The notes under the pieces were generated by a model that saw nothing but the letters and a program-made list of their open reading frames with translations, was not told the origin of the DNA and did not search any database. From Petrosia ficiformis (taxonomy: Eukaryota; Porifera; Demospongiae; Haplosclerida; Petrosiidae): DNA of 64,000 bases. The translations under genes were made by a program, and so were the position numbers. Positions 11,989-25,200 of this stretch are shown in pieces (the first letter of the stretch is position 1; every line of letters begins with the position of its first letter). Where the stretch lies: the NCBI GenBank assembly GCA_947044365.1, contig OX345641.1, positions 6,780,347-6,844,346 of the forward strand, given 5' to 3'.

Positions 11989-12778
11989 TCACTTTGTTAA
12001 GAATTCATCACATTCCTCACAACTGAATGATTCACCCTGACATCTATTTCCTAGAGTCATATACACGAAATTAAAGAGCTCTAGATCTTGTGAAATGTTT
12101 GATCCGCATGGATTGTTGAAATTACAGTAACACCACGCGCATACATCATAACTACCATCGTCATCAGCAACGTCCCGAAAATTCTCATATATTTCATCCA
12201 TTTGTAAAAGAGCTGCAATTGGTATCAGAAATTCCATTAAACTATCCTCATTTGAGCAGTTCAAATTATGATCAACTTCCTCTCTTGTTTTTAGCTACAG
12301 GACATTATTGCGGTAAAATATGAATACACTTGTGGATGAGGTCAGTATGTGTGCATTTTGATATTTATTGCTCACCCATTCACAAGCATCCCTTAGTACA
12401 GCATCCAAAAGAACGTCAGCTGCTTGCAATGTATATGAACTACTTTCTTCTACACCATTATCAGATTTTCCATTAAGTTGCTTCAGCTTAACACTATATT
12501 CAATTAGTTGGGGGAGTTGTCTTAAAATTGGTTCTAATTCAGTGTTGATGATTTTATTTGTGCTTATATTCTATTAAATGAGAGAGTTAATAACTACATT
12601 TATTTTAAAGTGACAAGTAATATATACTTACCAATATTTGTATAGTTGCAGACAATCCAGATCTTAGATTCTTTGCTTGTGTAGTTTCCTCACTTTCTCT
12701 AGCTTTACGAATTGGTAAACAATTTCCTATATACACTATGGTTGCTAGAAGCAGAATTTTCTGGTAGTTGCCTTTCAT
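11989..12778 (-). CDS. SCH3: secreted Cys-rich helical protein, intact
   Basis: Minus-strand exons 12778-12632, 12570-12376 and 12294-11989 have GT-AG introns of 61 and 81 bp in phase 0 and give 215 residues. Exon 1 is a signal peptide (MKGNYQKILLLATIVYIGNC) and a short basic-acidic segment. Exon 2 is amphipathic, includes LIEYSVKLKQLNG and ends RDACEW. Exon 3 has NCS near its start, then the core VCAWCYCNF with a nearby CG, and finally a cluster of cysteines (RCQ, SCEEC) before the stop. There is one N-glycosylation-like site (NIS). The start was chosen at MKG, which is conserved across copies; a methionine 21 bp upstream is in frame. There is a TATA box about 100 bp upstream. Function is not recognised. 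The size, export signal, helical character and exon phases resemble cytokine-like ligands only in general architecture. Confidence 0.88.
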
Positions 12779-12876
12779 TATTACTATTCTGTAAAACAAT
12801 CTTGTAGCAAGTATTCTTGATTTATTCTATATCTTTTTCTCACTTTGAATTTATGTTCAGGAGTGCAGCAGGATCA

Positions 12877-12902
12877 CTTATATATACCACAGATGGGGCT
12901 GA
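12877..12902 (-). promoter_or_regulatory. TATA box and upstream element of SCH3
   Basis: In gene orientation tcagccccatctg is followed after three bases by tatatataag, about 100 bp before the start codon. The element is shared with SCH2, SCH5 and SCH7. Confidence 0.7.
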
Positions 12903-14028
12903 AAATCTTTCTGAAAACATTTAGTTGTCCTGGTAACCTTGTATTACTCTATGTTCTTCTATTCACTTGAGTGGGTCCTGTAAATTTGGCAACACTATGA
13001 AAAGGGGTAATCAGCCCCCCCATCTGTTGCAGATATGAAGTAATTCTTGAAAGCACATATTTATACATCAAAGTAAAGTGCACTTGAATACAAACACTTA
13101 GGGTAATTATTCAGGAAATATTATTTCCTTTAGTAAGTGGTGAGTAAGTAGAGTGGTTGCACGTAAGTAACTAATGACATTTCTCTAAACCACGACGCAA
13201 GTGGAGTAAAAATTAGAGTCATGAAGTGAAAATTAAATTTCAATAAAGAAATACTGTTTTATAACAAATGAAGTAGTCCTTAAAAATTGAAATTGCTTGT
13301 TAATGATTACACAATACTTATACTTAAGTTCATATCCTAAATATTTCCAGCTTGTGAAATTTAGATAACTAAATAATATCTCTATATCGAAATTAAAGAA
13401 ATAATGACATTCTGAGATAGTTTGTAGTGAAAGATATAAGTAAGGTTGTGTACTCTTTTATATGGGTGAAACTGGAAACATTTCAGATATAGAACTTATA
13501 TATATAATTGTAAGTGTAATCAATAAGCAATTTCATAAATTTTGGTTTAAATACCAGCTCTATGACTTCACTAAACAACAAATCTGAATCATTCAGTTGT
13601 CAATGTGATGGGACATATATACAATTCAAAATAAGTAACTTAATGCTTTAGAGATATATATAATTATATATAATAAAACATTTTCCTCTTAATAGGTTCT
13701 GTTGGTTAATATGTGACTAATTTAATATTCATGAGTTCAGTTATTGTACTACCAATACTGTCGTCTCATTCTGCTATTAGTTAATCTATAATAACAGGAT
13801 TGAATAGTAATTATTATTAAACCTATCCTATGCTTGTAGGCACATTATATGTTGTCAATGTTTTCTAAACATTTCAGCAGAGGTGGATTTAGATTTAGAA
13901 GTAGCAGGTCAAGTCACATGTACAAGCTTGAAAGAACTACCTGTTTCCCCAGCTCAGGAATGTAGCTATTTCATACACAGTTAGTCACTACATTTCCTGT
14001 CAGCATAAATTTTGACAAAACAAACATA

Positions 14029-14087
14029 TGTTGTACTTCCTAATGGATCAAAACAAACATATGTTGTACTTCCTAATGGATCAAAAA
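14029..14087. repeat. 30-bp tandem duplication
   Basis: The unit tgttgtacttcctaatggatcaaaacaaacata is present twice in direct order. Confidence 0.8.
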
Positions 14088-14449
14088 AAAACATTTTTCT
14101 ACTAAGTGATTGTACACTTCCTGTTCATGTATATATTACAGGTTTTTTAGAACTAGTACTTAAATATCAATTGTCAATTCTGTATGGTAACATATTAACA
14201 GTTATATAGTTATATATATAATTTTTATGCATTATTAATTTAATTATATTACTGTATATATATTATATATACAGTAATATAATTGTAATTTAACAATGAA
14301 ACTAATCAATAACAAACAAATCCATTAGTGACATAATTACATATGATGCATTGCATTACTATTATAATTTTTTTTTCTACAAGTGTTTTCACCAAATGTG
14401 ACTTAACGAGGAAACTAGAATAGCACAAGTTACTAATATTAACCAGCTC

Positions 14450-14628
14450 CTCTGGACCGACAGCTTTACACCCCCTCCGAAGGATGCGATGATAAACACC
14501 TCCTCATTTTTGAATGTAAAGCTAAGTACACTCATAGGCGAGAAAAAGCCTTACCCTAGTGGGGCTTGAACCTGCAACCTTTCGATTGCAGGTCAGCACT
14601 TTAACCTGCAGGCCACTAGAACTCCCAA
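14450..14628 (-). repeat. tRNA-derived SINE-like sequence
   Basis: The minus strand from 14626 to 14554 reads like a tRNA body. ctagtgg pairs with a downstream ccactag, there is a stem cctgcaa/ttgcagg, and ggttcaagcccc is a good B-box. The acceptor ends do not pair as in a functional tRNA, and the sequence continues into non-tRNA sequence, so a SINE head or tRNA pseudogene is more likely than a tRNA gene. Confidence 0.5.
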
Positions 14629-15086
14629 TTAGCATAGTTGGAACCATACATTATCCACATATATATAATTATACTTAGAATAAACATTGCAAGATATACA
14701 GTGTTCAAATTCAGCGTGGAAGATTCAGTATAGCTCTATCATTCAACTTTAGCATTGTAATTATGCATGATAGTTTTACAATTTGAGTCATAGTTGCACA
14801 AGTTTAGACCACTGTGCTCTAAGATATAGTGTTTCATAATGAAAGCACTTATAATTAGATCAACAATAATGTTAAATTGCTCATGATTATGGCTTCAGAA
14901 GTACATGATATTTTTTCTATTGGTTAGTACAGTTGCATGAATTTCAATTTAGTTTGTCAATTGTCATACAGGATATTGTGGCTATGTATGATGTTATCAT
15001 GAATTAAATCATGTTGTTTGGAGGTTTTTAATTACAATTACATGTAGTAAACACATACTAAGTTGTTGGTATGATATATGAGTAGT

Positions 15087-15450
15087 GTTGTACCTATACT
15101 ATAGGTTAATGTATAGGTGCCTATACCAATGTATAGGTAAATATAGGTATAGGCAAGTAGTATAGGGTAGATACAGATACTTTACAGACTAAGTTTTGAA
15201 ACTTTATAGTACTGTTTTACTGTAGGAAAACAACAGTCAGAATCATATTTTTTGAGTTATTTCTAACTTTTCTAGTAGTTTGTGAGTTTCATTTTCCATC
15301 AGAAATGGCTATATAGAGCAGTGCTAAAAATTGGTCATGCACATGAACATATACTAAAAAAGGAGGGAACACATGTATATATATAGGTATAGGTATAGGT
15401 ATAGGCAGTTATAATATCTGTATTTGAATTATAGGCAAAACCTAGTATAC
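15087..15450. repeat. tataggtata low-complexity region
   Basis: Many overlapping copies of tataggta occur at 15100-15180 and 15378-15405. No coding content is seen. Confidence 0.7.
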
Positions 15451-16660
15451 TATATATGAGTAGACAGCGCCCTAAAAGTATACTGCTTCAACTTTACAGT
15501 ATTTGGAGAAATAATCTGGCAACTATCTTGCACCTGATGACTTTATGAAGTTAAATTTATTTAAATAAATCATTTTCTGTGATTAATTGGTAGCTAGCAT
15601 CTACACCTATTCTTAAAACGACAGTGCTTCCTTCCCAAATGTGCAGGTAGAGTATGTGAATCTACGGATTCTCCTAGCTAGTCGAATCTTCAAAACAGGA
15701 GACCCCCATTAATCTGCACACTAAGCTATGCAATGTGCTTGCCACTGAAGTCAAATATGACTACAAATGCATTGATTCCAATTTGATTATTGGTCATTAT
15801 AAAGCAGTCGTATAAGGATACATTTTTTTCCTCATATTTTTTTATGGACCATAGGGCCATCTCTATTATTAATTTTCCATGGGTTCGATGTATGTTTATA
15901 TATATAAATATTATATATTCTTGTGTCACTTACGTATAAACTGGGACTAATAGCTAGCTATTCTACTTAAAATATATTCCTAAATATATTGTTTTAATTG
16001 CTATAATTATGCTTAATAAAATATATAATTATAATTATGATATGAAGACTTCCAAGAAGACAAATAATTATGTCCCTAATGGAAAAATACATAAGAATTT
16101 TGGACAGGAAGATATAATCATAAATAATTATAAATATAATATGAGGACTTCCAAAAAAGGCTGTCACTAATTCAAAGAATCTTGGACAGGAAGATATATA
16201 TCAACCATTCTGTTAAATCTAACTCATATTTATAATAATTATATTAACTGCATATGTAATATATAACTACTGTTTGAAGTGTATTCAATAAATATACAGC
16301 CCTTGTTGCATGCTATGGTCAAAGTTCTAAAGTCTGAAGTGAAACGAGATCAAACTTATCATGGTACCAAACAGTCTCAACCTTAGCACCAAGTGGGTAA
16401 ATAGTTGAGCACACTTCAAAGCTGTAGTTCATATATAATATATACTGTGGTTAGTAAATGTTATACTAAATTATATGGCAAATGCATGAAGGCAAAGACC
16501 ATATTTTACTAACTTGTATATAACTTCAAACAGACTTTTAACTCACTTAGAAGTTTTAAAATAACTTGTCTGGATCGTGAGAAAAATTAAAGTTTTTTTC
16601 TGATTCACCAATATTATATCCAAGCTAGTACAGCTAATAACCATGATAACATGCACTACA
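15450..16660. other. Intergenic, partial repeats only
   Basis: A duplicated block of about 75 bp (tatgaagacttccaagaaga near 16040 and tatgaggacttccaaaaaag near 16139) is seen. A related one lies at about 35250. No gene is supported. Confidence 0.45.
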
Positions 16661-16663
16661 TAC

Positions 16664-16716
<53 letters not shown>

Positions 16717-16765
16717 TATGTATAATTATATGTATATAACTATTATATAATATATATGTATATAT
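16664..16765. repeat. (TA)n microsatellite
   Basis: A nearly pure ta tract runs from about 16668 to 16712, followed by TA-rich imperfect palindromes. Confidence 0.9.
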
Positions 16766-17389
16766 AATTTATTACTGTCAAAATGTTTAGAGCAGTAGTT
16801 TAGGCTCTTGTAGATAATATAAAATCATTGTTACGAAAATGAAATATGAGGATAATTAACATTTTGTCTTGTTTAGTTATAAGAATATTATGACTGCAAT
16901 GATAGTTGAAGTTACTGGCTGATCAATGTGGCATGTGAAGTACAGAACAGCAGTAGGCTCAGTTCCTTGAGCTATATAGTTAGTTATGGGATGAGTGCAC
17001 AGTACTGAATTCACACATTCCCAACAAAACAAACATTTGAATATTTGAATGCTGGATTGTCAAAACGTGTTTCTGACAACATAGTGTCAGCTCACCATTT
17101 TGCAGTAAGTAACTACTGTAGATGTTTATAACAATAACATCTATGTTGTTATTGTCTGCATGTTCTGTTCTCTACAACTGAAGACAGCCAGCAACACGGA
17201 GCAAGAACCTTTTCTGCCTCCATTGTGGATTAGATTTCCACATTTGGTTTTTACACATGCACAAATGTTAAAACAAACATTTGAATACCAAAAAGAATGG
17301 TTGAATACTGGAATATATTTCCTCCCATCACTATATACAAATAAATAACTATGTAGTATGTCCAAGTATCAGATTTGTAATTTAAAGTT

Positions 17390-18588
17390 ACACAATAAAA
17401 CAGTTAGCTTTGATGAGTTTAACGGATGTGGTCGTATAAACTGTTGTAACCACTAACATAATCAAACCCACTATATTATTTAAACAGTAGTTTGCAGTTT
17501 GTATATACACTTCAACTGAATTTATACACTTCAAATGGTTTATTACACTCATTGACATGGCAGCTACCATAAAGGTATAAATGCATTTTCGACAAAGGTA
17601 ATCATGTTAAACAGTTGTAGTATATGCATTCCTATACATGACCTTTATATTCATGAAATTATGAATATAGATGTTACTAATACACAAGTCTAAAGGGCTA
17701 AAATGTCAATGGATTCATACATATCAATCGTATTAGTTAACCACTGATTGGCATTGGAATGAATTCAAATTTATATAGGGATTAGCGTGTAAGCTTTTGA
17801 AAATGCATATTAGAAACCATGTACTTTCTTTATAGCAGGTAATATTATAGTTGAAGTTACTATCTAAATAGTGTTAGAGAATCATTTGATCAAAGCTGTT
17901 ATAAGAGATGCATAGTCATCGAAGTGTTAGTATTAAACTGTGTATAAACTGTGAACACGACATAGCATGTAATTGCAATAACTTCTATGATTTAATTATG
18001 GTATTATTGACCACATTATGCACCACAAGGAAGTGGTATAACAAGATGATGTCACTTCCTGCATACACTGCATAATGTCACCCGATCCAAAGTAGGATGT
18101 ATTTATATTGAATATCCGTTGCATCAAATGTGAATACTGATCAGCTCGGTTGTAATCTCAGAATTAGTAAATTAAATCTTCTATATTGATGCAACACTAA
18201 CAGGATATACAAGCCCTAAGTTATATAGCTAATACCATCATCGTTCCTCATTGCATTGTTTCTTAATGCAACTCAATATATTGAATGGATTGATAACCAA
18301 CATAATTTTACTTACCATAGTCTTTCCTAAAATCCATGAATAGCTTGCAGGTATTGTAATAATCCATAATCTACATCATAAATGGAATACAAACAAAATG
18401 ATTAATTGTATATCAACCTCGTTATTTAGATTATTAATATTAATTAAAATAAGCACAATACTAAATAATTATTTTTAAAGATGTGTCATCAACGTCATAC
18501 TTGTGGTTTGATATTAAATCGTTAATTTAATTATACTGATAACCGGATGGGGAATAAAGTTTCAAACCAAGTCATCGTAAGAGTAGCT
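17390..18588. other. Upstream flank of receptor gene A, shared with gene B
   Basis: The block around 17515-17640 (cacttcaaatggtttattac, cattgacatggcagctacca) is repeated directly at about 36296-36415, in the upstream flank of gene B. The tandem gene duplication therefore included upstream DNA. A short form is also present in an intron of gene A (21765-22030). No clear TATA box was identified. Confidence 0.6.
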
Positions 18589-18735
18589 ATGAAGTCAACT
18601 GCTGTCTCTGTCTTTGTAATAGCCGTACTGCTTCAAATCTCAGTTGGTGAACAATTTTGCGAGGAACGCACTGCTAGTTTGTGTGAGTTGCTTATTATAT
18701 ATTTATATATTTGTTGTACCTACGTTTTATGTAAA

Positions 18736-18771
<36 letters not shown>

Positions 18772-19032
18772 CATGCTACCATGGCAACCGTTTGATGTGG
18801 TTAGGTCTTATATTTTTGTATATAGACCTGTGAATCTTTAATCTATCAGCATACAATATATTGTATATAGTACACTTACAGTTCTTATATAAAACAATAT
18901 AAAACCTTGGTTTAGTGTCCTCGGATGTGATATAGCCCTCGCAGGCTCGGGCTATATCACATCCTTGGACACTAAACCTCGGGTCTATATTTTTGTATAT
19001 AAGACCTGTAAGTGTACTATATATATTACATA

Positions 19033-19074
<42 letters not shown>

Positions 19075-19209
19075 TATGTATATATTATATATATATGTAT
19101 ATATTTATATTTACATGTATATATATATATATTATATATATATATATATACATGCTATATATATATATATATGTATATATTATGTATGTATATATTATAT
19201 ATTATATAT

Positions 19210-19241
<32 letters not shown>

Positions 19242-22200
19242 TATATATTATAATTATAATAAGGGAATGAATCGCAGTGCCTTGTTGCGCCAAGTAGTAG
19301 ATGTCCTGTAAAATTTCATTACTGGACAGAATTCAACCATGGAATTACCAAACTCACCATCAGTAATCATAGCAACCTGCATGGTAACTAAAAGTGGTGC
19401 TATAGTGTTCAAAGAGGTGCCATAATGTCCTAAAATGCCATCAGATTGTTATGTGGTTGCTTTAAGGAAGGTTAGAGTTCAATCAATGATTATAGTAATC
19501 TTGGTATTTGATAGCATTCTTTTTAATTCTTGCTTCTAGAATGCTAAGAACATGTTCTTGATAGATCTTGCATGCTACAACAAAACAGATTGTTGGAATG
19601 TGCATACAAACATACTAGGATTGTGCAATATAATGTAATAAGTAAACATTGTGATTTTGCATGTGTTCTTTACATGAAAGAATAGTTATTTCAAGGTAAG
19701 TACAAACAGAACACAAATAGAAATTATACCATTGTTTCTTCTCTAGCTAATAGTGTGTATGAAAGTTAATTTATGTATTATATGCACATTATAATTAGTA
19801 AAATGGCAATTGTATTTGGTTTACGATATTGCAGTTTTCTGAATAAACTGGCGATACGATTAATTGTTGCATAAATAATTTCGATAAGCAATATAATTGA
19901 ATTATTGCCCAAGCCTAATACATATACTTATGATGTAATTATAACACAGTTACCAATACCAACTCGCTAGTATGGGGTTTGCTCAAGTTATAAATGGCTA
20001 ACTGTAACTAAAACCACTTTTGTAATGCTTTGTGGACTATAAAATTGCAGTTCTATTTATATAAAACGTAGGTACAACACATATATAAATATATAACTAA
20101 CTAGTAACTAACTAACAAAAATGAAAATTAGTCTTGTAATACAACTCATAATATTTCCCTGTATCTATGTATATAATCATAATTTTAAAGGAAATATTTA
20201 TGTATAATTATATATATATATGCTCACTTACTTATACATGCACATATTAATGGTACGATTTTTATGGGCTGTAGGCCCATCCCTATGATTGCTTTCCCGC
20301 GGTTTCGAACGTGAGTTAAGGAAGTTGCGTCATCACAATGGCTCGGTCAATTATTGGGCATGGCGTGTAAAACAACGCATGCTCGAACTACAGGAAATAA
20401 TGTAAAACTGCAACTCACTGTTTAATATAGCAGAACAACAGTTTAGAGATGATACAAGAATCTTTAACAAGTAAGTTAATAAGTTGTTGAGTTTCAGACA
20501 TGAGGAAGTCATGATTTAGAAGTCTGTTGTGAGTGGAAAGGACGTTTGACGCTTGGACCAAAAATTTGAAGCAACTGTTTCAGACTGTTTCTGCCTGGTT
20601 TCTCAAACTATTAGTGTAGTTATAGTTTAATTAACTAAAACAGTTTTAGTTTTAGTTAACTAACTAAAAGTGTCCTTTGTTGGTCAATTTTCATTTACTA
20701 TAGTTAGTTATAGTTATTGCTTACAGTTTAGTTAACTAAAAATCACAATGCCTTACTAATATGGGTTTTAGTTATAGTTATAGTTAACTGAAATAATAAT
20801 GACAGTTTGTTACTCTGTACCACAATACCACAACTGAACTCTCCTTTCTGCCTTGTTGTGGCAATAGGTTTCTAACTTAATTATATAGTACCAGTCATTT
20901 AGCCACCTCTAAGTCTGATCAAAGCTTTTTACATATCAGCAAAAGCATACATGTTATTATTATAAACATAGAAACAATAGTTTTAATACATCCGAAAAAA
21001 AGACCCCAACTATATGAAGCACAATCGAACGTTTTTATCATACCATCCTGACGCCTGCAGCAGAATTTCATAAACTCATTTTTTGCCATGATCAGTACTG
21101 AGTAGGAAGATAGCACTTGAGGTGAGTATGAAGCAATGCCTACACTTTACACACCTGCATAACTTTCACATTTCAAACAGCACAGACTTTTAGCTCACTT
21201 AGCTCGGGCTATATCACATCCTCGGACACAAAACTCAGTTCCTATATTTTGTATATAGGACCTGTTAGCATACTATATATATTACATATATATATATACC
21301 TGTTGTCGCATATACACTTGTTCACATCCCCACTCATGGTTTGTGATTTGTATGCATATACACTCACTATAAATATGCTATACATAAAAGCCGCTCACAT
21401 GATTTACAGGTGAAGATTTAGAAGAAGATTTTGACAAAGATAAAATTAGCATAACTGCAGTGGAATGTGGAAAAACAACTGCTAAAATTCGGTATGAACG
21501 AAAGAATGATTTTGAACTGGACGAATTAAATCTGGATTATATTTGTTATGATATAAATGGAACTAAAGTGAGTGAAATTTATTAACTCTTAATTTTAGGG
21601 AATTCAACAATATAATATATAAGGCTGAAATGAATGCTACATTTGGTATTCGAATATTCATTAATCTTATATGAACAAATATCCCTATATATTAGAACAT
21701 GATTAGCTTGCTATGCTTACTTGTCATAACTTGTTTCTAGTGAAATATTAAGTATTAGCTCACCATTTTAATGTAAGTAACTACTATAGACATTTACAAC
21801 AACAACGTTTGTGTTTTTATTGATTGTTCTACAATATACAGAGCATAGAATACCACTGAAACTCATCAATGCTTTGGTTGTATAAACTGTTGTAGTCACT
21901 AACATAATTCCATATTTTAAATTGAAGATGGCAGTAGTAGCGTTAATGATATTCATAGCCATGTGCATTTTAAGTGAATCAGTATAGCTGCTACTCAACT
22001 TACTGCAATCGTTTAATGAGTAAAGTGCATTTTTGAAGCAATTAAGTAGTGGATAACCAATTATAAAGAATTTGCTGAAGAAAGAATCCGTAGATCATAA
22101 ATAATGTGTCCATGAAGATTTTTAAAGTGCTTGGACAACAATACAGAAGCATTGATTTTTTAACCAATTTATTGTGTGATGTATGTGAAAAGGTATGTTC

Positions 22201-25200
22201 TATTACCTCAATACTTACAGTATTGGGAATAATCCAATGTTGATGTCCCACAATTTTGGCTATCTTGTAATTAAAAGCAGCTAATTAACAAAAAACAGAT
22301 CGACTTCTATTGGACATTCAAGGGGTTAATAAGTTAGTTATAAACGATAATGCGAACACAGTTCATGGTCAGTAATTGACCACGCCCCTCATGAATAGTT
22401 AATTGATGATATTTGGCATACCCTAAAATATTACCTTAATAGCCCCCCTGAATTCAGTATGCCCCTATACCTATGAATAGTATAGTAGCTATACGATTGG
22501 AAGAAACAACCCATAATATCAGTTGTATATAAATTATTATACTTTAATGCAGCTTTCAAATGACAACGTTTTGACTAAATTAGAAGCTCATAGTGATACT
22601 ATTTCTTTCAATGTGACTGGTGTGAGATGTGTATTTGGAGGTTGTGTAGATGAAGGTTTTGCTGTAGGTTTTTGCTGGTACATTTTTACGGACAATGCAA
22701 CATGTGAAGGTAAAACATTCTTTTTTGAAATAGTTCTGGTATTTACAGTTTATTTACATTGTATGTATGTAGCAGACATGGGGCCATGTATGTTTGATTC
22801 TACCATGCTTGTAGTTAATTGACCAATGAAATTGCTCAAAATGAGGTTAATAAATCTCATATCAAACCTCCTGGAGAGGTTCAGTATTATATTGAAACCT
22901 CCCGGGATTGTATAATAATTTTGTCAGAGTTGTCATTGATTTATTATATATAATGGTTTATAAATTACACATTAAAAGATTACTACCTTCGCTGTGAAGT
23001 GTAGGCGGAAGGGTATGACTATATACAACTGTAGCTATAATTATTAGCTGTAATTCATAGTGATGCTTGTTCTTTTTGAAAATCCGACACCAATTTGTAT
23101 GCTTGTGATTGAGGTCTTTCAGAGCTCTAGTGTTTCCTCTCGTATGAGATCGATTCAAAAATAGTTGGGTGGGGCTGTTCTTGCATCGCGAACTTCTTGA
23201 TAGCGATCGCGATCGCTGTTGGAAGACCACACCTTATACTGGAGTGGAGGAGGAGCCGGAAGTCTGCCACATGTAGAGCTCTTTCTGTCATTTGCGATTG
23301 ACTGTAGATCAGTTACTTGTCTAAAGAGTCACAGAAACCCACACTATATATATCCATAGGTTAGTGAAATTATGTATACTGTTGCCACGCGCAAAGATTT
23401 GCTTAGTTACTGTATTTGCAAATGAAATGCGTTGCTATAGCATGGTAGAAGTGCGTTATACATGTTCTTAGGTACAAATACCATCACTAGCACGTTTTGC
23501 TATGTACAAACTACAGACATTGTTTAATAAAAAGAATTAATGCAATTTAACATGGGATAGTTATGGAACATTCATTAATAGTGAAACACTATGTAAAATT
23601 ATAATCAAGATAGCATAGCAAGTCTACCATTTAGGTACACCACACTCTCAACATATTAGTCTGTTACATGAGTAATCAGCAATGATTAATTAAATAATGA
23701 TCTTATTTTGTTGCATATTATAGATGAATGTAACACAAACAACGGAGGTTGTAGTCACACATGTACAGACACTAATGAAAGTTATAAATGCTCATGTCGT
23801 ACTGGTTACATTCTTGCTGATGATGATCATGGATGTAATGGTATGTTATATAATATATACTGCAGTCAAATACAAGGATGTGATCATATTACTGTCAAAT
23901 ATCTTTCTCTCTCCCTGACATTTTTAATAGATATTAATGAGTGTGTCAATGATACTTCTGGTTGTGAACAACTATGTCATAATACTATTGGAAGTTATTA
24001 CTGTACTTGTGAAGAAGGCTATTATCTTGGAAATGATAACCACAGTTGCCTTGGTATGTAAGAAATATTGTATGTTTCTAAGGCACCATAGTTTTACACT
24101 ATTTAGAATGTGAAACATTCTTCACAAACAGCATTAATAATGGCACGTTTGCAAAACGGATAAATAAAAATACAAATATTACGGTCTGGGGGTGTTGCGC
24201 TTTAAATAGAATAAATTTGTTTAATATGCATTATTGTGTTGTACCTGGCTGTAACAAAAGCTCGACCACTCATCCAAATCTCTCGTTTCATCGTCTTCCT
24301 TTGAAGAATAAGCATCTACTGAAGATATGGGTGCATAAGGTAGGTAGGAAAAACCTTCCTCTAAATTGTCACTCTAGAGTTTGTAGCGATCATTTCATAA
24401 ACTCTGTTGGACGCCTGTTAAGAAATGACAGGTTTCCTACTGAAAACCTACCGATTCTTCCAACTCGTGTAACATCCAAACCAAGAAAACCACCAAAGGA
24501 AAGGTATTCAACTTCAAATTGTGAAAGTGTCAGTGACTTTGTGGCCAACACCTCGATCCATACACCACCGAGTACTTTATCAGATGCTTCTTACACGTTA
24601 TTTTAGCAATGAAATTAAGCCACAAATATTGCTAGGTTATAGTTATATGTAACACTGGTTACATTCTTATGATAATCATGGGTATAAGTATATAGATTAC
24701 ACACCTACAAGGAATGCAATCTGATATGTCACTTTACTATAGGTGTGGCAGAATGGTGTGATATGTAATATCCTACTGGAATAGAATATGGGATCAATAA
24801 CATCTTTTCCCTCTCTGATATTTTAATAGATATTGATGAGTGTTACAAAGGTACTGATTGTGAACAGGAGTGTATTAATACTAATGGGACTTATTACTGC
24901 ACATGTTGGGAAGGCTACTATCTTGATAAAGATAACCACAGTTGCATAGGTATGTTGCAAATACTATAATATAATATTGTGTATCCATGTTTCAATGGTA
25001 CCATAGTTTTACACTATATTTGGAATGCGAAACTGAGTTCACAAAGAACATAATTATAGTTATTCTGAGGTGGTGCTCACTGCAAAAATTAAATGGTTAA
25101 AATAACCATTTTATTGGTTAGTACAGTTGCAAGGAATAGCATGAGTTTCAATTTAGTTTGTCAATTGTCATAGAGGAGGTTGTGGCTGGCTACACATGCA

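Larger units (their letters stand above)
10985..13650 (-). repeat. Right arm of large inverted duplication
   Basis: Reverse-complement counterpart of 970-3355, carrying SCH3 where the left arm carries SCH1. This copy preserves the intact gene and TATA box and serves as the reference for what SCH1 has lost. Confidence 0.85.
13690..15110. repeat. Segment repeated in inverted orientation at 55.56-56.76 kb
   Basis: Landmarks such as caagcttgaaagaactacctgt (about 13922) and ggttctgttggttaat (about 13697) recur reverse-complemented at about 56500 and 56740. The 14700-14940 part (tagctctatcattcaacttt, gaagtacatgatatt) recurs at about 56045-56260. It lies upstream of SCH3 here and upstream of SCH6 there, so the duplication unit includes the gene family's upstream flank. 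Confidence 0.8.

Noticed and set aside
14554..14626. A functional tRNA gene
   Set aside because: The B-box and an internal stem are good, but the acceptor ends do not pair as a tRNA and the similarity continues into SINE-like sequence.
18965..19270. Tyr-Ile repeat open frames
   Set aside because: They are translations of (TA)n low-complexity sequence.
22958..23230. Arginine-rich minus-strand frame in a gene A intron
   Set aside because: No domain or paralogue. It overlaps a GC-rich inserted block and is antisense to the receptor.
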